Notes under the pieces: generated by a model
Seen by the model: only the letters and a program-made list of their open reading frames with translations
Databases searched by the model: none
What the model was told of the DNA's origin: nothing
Source: Carposina sasakii
Lineage: Eukaryota > Arthropoda > Insecta > Lepidoptera > Carposinidae
Direction of reading: 5' to 3'
Assembly: GCA_014607495.2 (NCBI GenBank)
Contig: CP053170.1
Coordinates: 1,178,001 to 1,242,000 of the forward strand
DNA length: 64,000 nt
In this document: positions 56,841 through 64,000 of the stretch, in pieces
Layout: every line of letters begins with the position of its first letter
Numbering within the stretch: the first letter of the stretch is position 1
Made by a program: the position numbers and the translations under genes

Positions 56841-57225
56841 CTGTCTTTTCTAAAACTTGATCTAGATAGAGACAGCATCAACTTGTCCTTTAGATAGGCT
56901 ATCTGACAATTGGAAAAATCGCTAAAATAAATTAATTTTTCTTACTTATCATGGGCTTTTTCTTACAATTATTGTCATGGGTATGATAACCCTCTTTGGG
57001 AATACAAAGTACGCAAGTACTTAGGTACCTCTGGCTTTTCTCAGTTAGTTAAAGATAAAATGAAGGAAGTCAAAAGCCCACGTCTTGTTCGATGATGTGC
57101 ATGTACTTACATGGTACACACAGTGAAGCGCCCATTGATGAATTCTTAGCAAATTTCTCTGTTCTAGTTAACGTTATTTACGATGTGAAGGCACATTGTA
57201 ATAAACAAGCCATAGCAAATAACAT

Positions 57226-58725
57226 AGTAGGGGAGCCCGAGATGCTAAATTTGCAGTTACTCGAGCGTCATGGGGACTTAGTGGATTCTACAGATTATGT
57301 TATGAGCAAAAAAAAGTTTATGTTGCATTTTCTATTTTAGTGGGGGGTTTACCGTGTACACTTGTTTAAAAATGTAAAAAAAAATCGTCATATGGAAATA
57401 CTCGAGCGCGTCAGTCATTTATAGTACATATGCGCTTTATATTACTCATAACTATTAGACATTAATCTGACAATTAATTGAAGGGGGGTGGCCAGAACGA
57501 GTGGTGAAAAAAAAAAAAAAAAAAAAGTTATTCGAGCGTGTCAGATATTCAAAGTGAGTGTTAAGTAAACCCTAAAAAGTGTACTATTCAAATGACTGAC
57601 GATTTGCACGAGGCGTTCAGTCATAATTAATTTTATAATATGTAAAAAAAAATGGTGACCTTGAAATACTCCAGCGCGTCAGATTTTTCTGCAGGGGGAT
57701 CAATTTGATGTTACTGTCCTCCTGAATCATAATCTGACAATTATATGGAGGGATATAAATCTGACCATTTTTATGCAGTAGGCTGTATGGGTTTAGTTTC
57801 TTTGCTTCAAACACAAACAAAAATTACACTCTATGACTTGTTTGTCTATGACAATGACATTGCTTGTTGGTTTGGTTGGTATCACTGCACTGGACTGGCA
57901 TTTTAGTTTAGAGTTTGGTACGAACGTTGTTTTGTTGTGTTGTCACGAGTAAACTAAGCGTAGCTTATTGTTATTTTTTTTTGTGTGAGTTGTATTTATG
58001 TTAAATGTCATGTCTGCTGTATGGAAGTTAGCGATAATTTTGGCAATTTTTATAAATAAAAATTGGGCAAAAAATATCGATATATCGAAATATCGATATT
58101 TCTTGGGTGATATATATCGATATATTTGAAAAATATCGATGATAAATATGGATATTTTTTTTCCATTTGCCCATCACTAAGCTGAGATGACAACATGGCG
58201 TAGTTGTGACGGTGCGAGAGAGTGAGAGATAAAGAATGAGTGAGAACGAAAGTTAGGCGCAGCGTGGGGGAACCACAGCTCTCTGCCGCTGTACGCTCCA
58301 CCTTTTTTCGACAAATTAATAAACATTACCCCATTTAAAACGTCAGATTATTATTTTTTTACAATCCTGACACTATTATCTTTAAAATAAAATAAAAATT
58401 AATCACGCTCGAGTATTTCGAGGTATCGTTTTTTTTTTACAACTTTGTGACTTGTTTATTTCTTAATGTCACATTCAAATCGTCAGATTATTGAAATATA
58501 CACTTATCTCACTGTAATTAACTTACCCTCTCTTAATCTGACGCGCTCGAGTTATTTCGGAGGATCGATTTTTTTTTACTAATCTGACGGGTTCCCCTCA
58601 ACGTACACCACCATATTAAGGGTTCACATGTGGTAAGGGTACATTACATTATGCAAGGATTCTCCCTACATAATTTTCTGACACGCTCGAGTAACTTCAA
58701 AAATCCCCGCTTGGGCTCCCCTACT
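57226..58725. mobile_element. Unclassified 1.5 kb element with spaced subterminal repeats
   Basis: 13-bp inverted ends agtaggggagccc / gggctcccctact and a 5-bp target duplication aacat (57221-57225, 58726-58730). The motif actcgagcg(c/t)gtcag occurs near 57258, 57396, 57531 and 57666 in one direction and near 58408, 58542 and 58680 in the other. Each copy after the first is preceded by a run of 8-20 A with a short 'cg..cct..gaaat' link, and the spacing is 134-138 bp. No ORF of convincing length. The centre (58050-58310) holds a cluster of tatcgata motifs. The superfamily is unknown. Confidence 0.85.
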
Positions 58726-60483
58726 AACATGGTTATCGCCTGCGACTCTGTGTGGACTACAGATACACATGTATTATGGTAATTTAAAAGACAGCAGACA
58801 AAGAGACAGCTTTTTTAAGTAAGCTAGGTACTTACTATCCAGGTAAATTACTCGTACCTATCTACTTATCTAAGTAACAATAAACCAGCCTCTAAAAGGT
58901 TTCTTTTAGAGTTATCTCGATAAGTATTTTTTATTGCTTGGAATGTTGGTTCTTTTAAATTTAAAAACGTGTAAGTTCTCTAGGGGTTTATTTATAAGCC
59001 GCTCCACTCCAGACACCTATTTACTGGCAGTAGTTACTGGAGCAATATTTACTACAGGTTTATATTTACTTAGATAAGTATCTAAACATTTATTATCCCC
59101 AACATTTAACAAGATGATTGAATAGGTACTTATATCTTATTTTTTTAAGAATGTTCCTCTGCTTGTATAAATAAACTTTGGTATACATTCTCGTCTATGT
59201 ATATCTGTATATTTTATCCTTTTGAAATCGGAGGACTAAGTATAATACTTTGTACGTACCCACTATTATGAAACCTGTGAACAAAATTAATAAGCCTCCA
59301 TCACCTCCTTACCAACAACCTAGTTTTCACTTTTCAGGAAATCTATTTACTCAGAACTATTTGGCTTCCCGCCAAAAATGTCGTCGACCTCACACGGTGC
59401 ATCATGGCTGCAGAAGAGTTTCCTTGTTCGAATTCCGAATCCACTTTACTTCATTCAAACGGTATACAATTTTACTTCTCGAAAATACATAAGTAACTGA
59501 AAACTGAAGAGTTTGTTTGGTGTAATGTGTCTCAGGAATTCCTGATTCGAATTGAATGATTACTTTTATTTTGGATATCCGAGAAAGGCTAATAAAGACA
59601 TTTTTTCTGTACCATGCGGACGAAGTGTTGGGCGTCCTTCATTTTCGTATTATTTATTATTGTCTTTACTGAAATGAACCTCATGCCATTTTCTATCAAT
59701 ATTTGAATAGCCTATTTTCCCGACAGCAAATCGAAGGAGATCGGCCGTTTCTATGTAAACAATTTTATTGAGGAAACCTGAAAAAATACATTAAATGTAC
59801 TATCGAAGCTGTATTGACGCACGTTGGGGTCATAGACACGGAGCAATTAGCTTCGTTTGATACCAAACCAACATAAGGAAAGCTCCTAGAGCATTAGGTT
59901 ATCCAAGAAGTCTTCAAGCGGAAGAAGAAAGAATGGATCGTGCTAAATAGAGATCAGTAGATACAGATACCGATAGATAACTACCTACCATCTAAAGATA
60001 TTTTAAACAGTTTAGCAGGATGTCTATCTTATTCTTTGAGCGTAGAGCAAGCAATTTGGTAAATTCTGATACTTACCAGAAAATTAAATTGAGAAGGTAT
60101 CTACGGAATAACACGGATATCAAGTAAACAAGATATGTATAAGTATAGGAACATCAGGAGACATTATATTATACTTTCTTTATAGGTAATATAGTTACAT
60201 TCCGATAATGAGTGAGTAGGCACAAGGACATTGATTAAACATGTATGTCGAACTTATTTATCGATAATTTATACCTAATGAATCATAAATAAGCATTAAC
60301 ATTATTTAACATCATAAAGTACCTTCTCACCGCTAGTCGTATTCATTTAAATATCATAACCTATTACGTTAATTAATTATGTAATTTATTTAATATTATT
60401 ATATTATATCTCTAGTATGTAGTGATATAGAAGTGTAAAAATATTCTCATTGTCGAATCGATCACGCTTATATCACTTATCTA

Positions 60484-60665
60484 TACATATAATAAAATTG
60501 TAACGGATCGATGTTTGTGCACGCTAATCTCAGAAACGGTTGAACCGATTTCGATGCAGTTTTCAGGAATATGTTGTGACAGGTCCCACTTAACATATAG
60601 GCTAAAATATGTTCGGCAAAATGATTTTATCCCGGATAATATCGCCATTTTATTGTTTCCACTAG
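60484..60665 (-). repeat. Family A repeat, copy 6
   Basis: taataaaattgtaacggatc, gaaccgatttcgatgcagtt and gtcccacttaacatataggc on the plus strand (minus-strand copy). The ccgcgtgga end is missing, and a family I MITE follows 20 bp later. Confidence 0.72.
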
Positions 60666-60687
60666 TATGAAAATATATTTTATGGTA

Positions 60688-61075
60688 TACAGGATGATTT
60701 TTGGTCGTCAACGTTCCCGAAAACTACGGAATCTCCTCATCATCACGATCATTTTTCTCCATGGAAGCATACCTGGGAAGTGTCTGGTTTCCAAAATATT
60801 AGGGTCCAAAGTTGAGTAAATAGACTGCATTTTTCTGCATAAATGCACATAGACGCGCGTAGCAGGATTTTTTCACGAAAAATAATTAATATCTGTCTAT
60901 AAAAAAACTAACATAAACACTAGACACTATAAATTTCGCACGATCAAGGAATTTAAAAATTTAAAAAAAAATAAAAAAAAATTTTCTCAGCATTTTTTTT
61001 GGCATAAACTTACTTTATTTCATGTATAGAATACGTACCCTTCGTTAAAGGTGTCCACAAAAAAACATCCTGTAT
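60688..61075. mobile_element. Family I MITE, full copy (388 bp)
   Basis: Ends tacaggatgatttttggtcg and acaaaaaaacatcctgta. The interior includes agggtccaaagttgagtaaa and gcacatagacgcgcgtagca. Same family as 28269-28662 and the halves at 26225-26775; a fragment is at about 23935-24055. TA-flanked, mariner-like ends. Confidence 0.85.
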
Positions 61076-62067
61076 ATAATATATTATTGTTGTTGAGATG
61101 GGTTCTTAATGTAAGCAGCAGACTAATAAAAATATACACAGCTTGTGTGTCACAGGTATCCGCTTCAAACATTGAATAAGTAAAAATAAATATTTCGTCA
61201 CAGAAGTTCTCCAAACAAGAATATAAATTGTGGAAATATCCACGGATTCCTTCTCATAGATGTTAAAATAACATTATTAAGTATTTAGTTGCTAAACTGT
61301 ATAAGTAAACTAGAATTTTATAAAGTCGGGTGGGAGATCGTTTTAAAATAAACTTTGTCATCGCAGTTAGAGACAAGTTCTATATTAGAATGCATCTGCA
61401 GTAGATTTCTCTTTTTTGAAAAAGGAAATGCATGATGGAAAGGGATAAAGATAAACTTATACGACGCGGGATTTTATAAATAAACATAAAGAAAGATACA
61501 TGCGTCTTTGGAGATACAGTTGTGTTCAGTTTTATTTATTTATTTATTACCATTTTATTACCTACTTACTTAATTTTATATTACCTACTTAGATATAAAT
61601 TATTCAAAAACACTTCAAGGACAAGTATCGATTATTTTAATAAATTAATACAATTTATTCATTATGGAAAATTTTAATGACACACATACTTACAATAAAT
61701 TGACCAACGTAGTTTTACAATATCTAGTTGTGCAAAATTTGCAAACTTACTTATAAATCAAAATGAGCAAGGCCTACTTTATTTTCGTAATTTCGAACTC
61801 TACCTGCTACCATGCATAATTAATTAATTATAAAGTCCCAAGTCTCTATCCTAGGCCGGTGTCAGATGATTGGAATTTATCTCGTTTAGTAAGATCTACC
61901 CCTTTTGTTACACCTTGTATATTCAGGGTTCAACTATGATTTTTTTCAGGTAAAAATAACTAGCAGGTAACTAAAGTACAGTAGGTAATAGCATTTCATA
62001 TTAAGTAAACCGGACTGTTAAAATTTTATAACTTCATCATTAATGCATACCATCATAAAGGCACCTA

Positions 62068-62325
62068 TACAGGGTGTAACAAAAAGGGTATGTTAAGTGA
62101 AAAGCTATGTAAAGAGCCCACTTTCTAGAACCTATTTCCAAAATTTGAGACTCGAAATCATATGTTTATTTTTCTAGATTGTATGTAAATTTCTGAGTTG
62201 TTTAGGAATTATCTGGAAAAATAAACATGTGATTTCGAGTCTGCAATTTTTCGGATAGGTTCCTTTTAATGGGCTTTTTACATAACAACTTTTCGCTTAA
62301 CATACCCCTTTTGTTACACCCTGTA
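62068..62325. mobile_element. Family G fold-back MITE, complete copy (258 bp)
   Basis: Ends tacagggtgtaacaaaaagg / cccttttgttacaccctgta. The arms are inverted over nearly the full length (gactcgaaatcatatgttta against aaacatgtgatttcgagtc), so the whole element folds on itself. TA-flanked. Reference copy for 17203-17549. Confidence 0.9.
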
Positions 62326-62650
62326 TAAGATAGGAAATAAACAACCACTATCTAAGAAAACCGGTATATTTGTAGATATGTATACATACTATTACTTAAC
62401 AGTTAAACCTAAATGAATCATTATTTATTTGTGTGTTGATAGGTCTCGGACGCATCAATAAAGAGTTAAGTGAGGAAAACAAGAATTAATATGTTTATTA
62501 TTTCATTGTGATTTTTTTATTACATTAGCTGATTGCGATGTGTGGGGAATTATTGTAAAAATAATAAAAGTAAGTGATATACTTATTTTCCATAACTGCC
62601 TAGTAACTATTTAAAATGAGGTAGTACTTAAATAAAAAAATATATTCATA

Positions 62651-62945
62651 AACTAGTGGACGCCCGCGACTCCGTCCGCGTGGACTACAGAAAAAACAAA
62701 ATGTCGAAATTATCCGGGATAAAAAGTAGCCTATATGTTAAGTGGGACCTGTCAATATATTCCTGAAAACTGCATCGAAATCGGTTCAGCCGTTTCTGAG
62801 ATTAGCGTGCACAAACGCACAGACAAAAATTCCAAAAATCATCGTTTTTGGTTCTATTGCGTTGATAAAGGCCTCCTATAATATTTTTTCTCATATATCT
62901 TCCATGTACAGACAGCGATCCGTTACATTTTTATTATAATATATA
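62651..62945 (+). repeat. Family A repeat, copy 7 (long)
   Basis: actagtggacgcccgcgact ... gaaatcggttcagccgtttc ... ggcctcctataatattttt ... gatccgttacatttttatta. Together with 21642 and 29229 this defines the longer form. Confidence 0.78.
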
Positions 62946-63215
62946 GAAAAGGGTATTTTCATTTTTTTTTAAATTTATTAAATTAAATTAGAAAGATAAA
63001 TTGTAAGATACCGTAGGATAGGTTCTGTGTTGCGTAAGTAGGTCCAATTGCGAAGTGCACACATCTGTAGAAAAGGTGTCGCATTATCGTTTCCGTCTCG
63101 ATTTTTATAACATTTTAATGACATACGAATAATTTGAAGGTTTTAAATAAAAAGAAAACAGGTTTAAATATAGAATAAGGACTGGGTTTTAATTGAACTT
63201 TTTGTACTTTTATAG

Positions 63216-64000
63216 ATGACGGAACAAGCTCTGAAAGCTCTGGCTATTTATCTCTTCGATGCGGGAGCTGTTCAGATTGGAGATATTGAAGCCAAGGCTG
63301 GCAGAAGGACTCCAATCTACTTCGATCTTAGAGTCGTTATTTCTAACCCAAAATTAATGGTAAGTTTTCAAAAAATATATTTATGTCGAATAATTTTTAT
63401 TTCTTCTTTGTTGTAATTATGTACCTAGTATCATTTATTTATTTATTTTTAATATAAAAAAACTTGTTCGAAATACGGCCCTGTTCAATAAATACGTTAT
63501 GTATAATAATTAAGGTAATAGATGGCGTTAGTAAACATTTATTTTGTAGCTTCCAGTAGTTAGTTGTTAGGTACCTACTTAAGAAGTAACAACTTAAAAA
63601 TTGCTAATAAGAAAAATCACGTCACTGTAAAAAAATGAAAACGAAAGTAATTTCACATAAATTTTCAGATGCTGATAGCGAAACACTTAGAAAATTTGAC
63701 AGTCGATATTAATTATGATTTAATTTGCGGAGTCCCCTATGCTGCTTTGCCTCTAGCTGCAGTGATGTCGGTTAACACAAATATTCCTATGATTATGAAA
63801 AGAAAAGAACGAAAGGAATACGCAACAAGAAAGATATTAGAAGGAATATTTCACGAAAATCAAAAATGTCTTATTGTTGAGGACGTAGTGACATCTGGTG
63901 GCAGTGTTCAAGAGACAGTAAACACTCTTCGCGCGGAAGGCTTGCGAGTTACTGACACAGTTGTAGTTCTCGACTGCGATCAAGGTGGCGTTAGCGTGCT
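63216..64000 (+). CDS. r-l: UMP synthase, orotate phosphoribosyltransferase domain (partial)
   Basis: Two exons: 63216-63359 and 63669 to beyond 64000; phase 0 between them. 158 codons are present of an expected about 480. It catalyses orotate to OMP with PRPP, and its missing C-terminal half would decarboxylate OMP to UMP (last steps of pyrimidine synthesis). Visible motifs: the start MTEQALKALAIYLFDAGAVQ, SGKT-like KAGRRTPIYFDLR (28-40), CGVPYAALPLA (68-78), the MKRKERKEY segment (91-99) with orotate/PRPP-contacting Lys, and the PRPP loop CLIVEDVVTSGGSV (115-128). The ATG immediately follows a splice acceptor (acttttatag), so an untranslated exon must lie upstream. The symbol follows Drosophila rudimentary-like (UMPS in vertebrates). 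The sequence runs off the window end in an open frame. Confidence 0.95.

Larger units (their letters stand above)
58731..63215. other. Intergenic region before UMPS
   Basis: Contains family A (60484, 62651), I (60688) and G (62068) elements. Between them (58760-60470, 61080-62060, 62330-62640) the DNA is AT-rich with no supported gene. The UMPS promoter and an untranslated first exon probably lie between about 62950 and 63200, because the UMPS start codon directly follows a splice acceptor. Confidence 0.55.

Noticed and set aside
57092..57340. 82-codon open frame near 57092
   Set aside because: It crosses the left boundary of the 1.5 kb element (57226), so it is a chance frame.
1..64000. CRISPR arrays, operons, ribosome-binding sites, rRNA
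   Set aside because: None is expected in an insect nuclear genome and none is seen. Regularly spaced repeats at 57226-58725 have spacers that are themselves related and belong to a transposon.
1..64000. Integrated viral genes
   Set aside because: No viral polymerase, capsid or envelope-like reading was recognised. The only replication-type proteins are the hAT transposase and a non-LTR reverse transcriptase fragment.

Overview
This window is nuclear DNA of a moth or butterfly (Lepidoptera). It has short exons with GT/AG introns, AT-rich non-coding DNA, and about twenty families of short interspersed and fold-back repeats. Several repeat families carry the 'gcccgcgact(c/t)cgtccgcgtgg' type of end that I associate with lepidopteran genomes. 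Nothing looks bacterial or viral.

Five host genes can be reconstructed exon by exon, with reading phases that agree across every junction. (1) 29-1963 (+): last four exons of a TPH-domain ciliary protein, best match CFAP45. (2) 4391-11681 (-): complete 8-exon borealin, 268 aa. (3) 12245-22157 (+): complete 11-exon type I TGF-beta/BMP receptor of the saxophone/ALK1-2 group, 569 aa. (4) 31542-49336 (-): complete 3-exon beta-tubulin of the insect beta-3 class, 457 aa, with a 13 kb first intron. (5) 63216-64000 (+): start of UMP synthase (orotate phosphoribosyltransferase half), cut by the window end. Borealin and saxophone are head to head, only 563 bp apart between start codons. CFAP45 and borealin are tail to tail.

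Mobile DNA makes up much of the rest. A 4.65 kb hAT transposon (51548-56200) has 8-bp target duplications and a TTF-finger/DUF4371/hAT-dimerisation transposase broken by one frameshift; it sits in one arm of an older palindromic element. A 1.5 kb element (57226-58725) has 13-bp inverted ends, 5-bp target duplications and seven copies of a short motif spaced about 136 bp apart; I cannot place it in a superfamily. There are fold-back MITE-like families (called F, G, I, J, K here), tRNA-derived SINEs (C, H), LINE-tail-like repeats (E, A, B), and several nested insertions, one of which has its empty site elsewhere in the window.

The points most worth following up are: a MITE that ends 18 bp before saxophone exon 6 and so supplies its splice-acceptor region; a 63-bp minisatellite that repeats the exon 6/intron junction; an unusual activation segment in the saxophone kinase; an inverted duplication flanking the first two tubulin exons that carries a signal-peptide-like ORF differing only synonymously over its first 36 codons; and the unclassified 1.5 kb element. 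The family letters are local labels, not database names.
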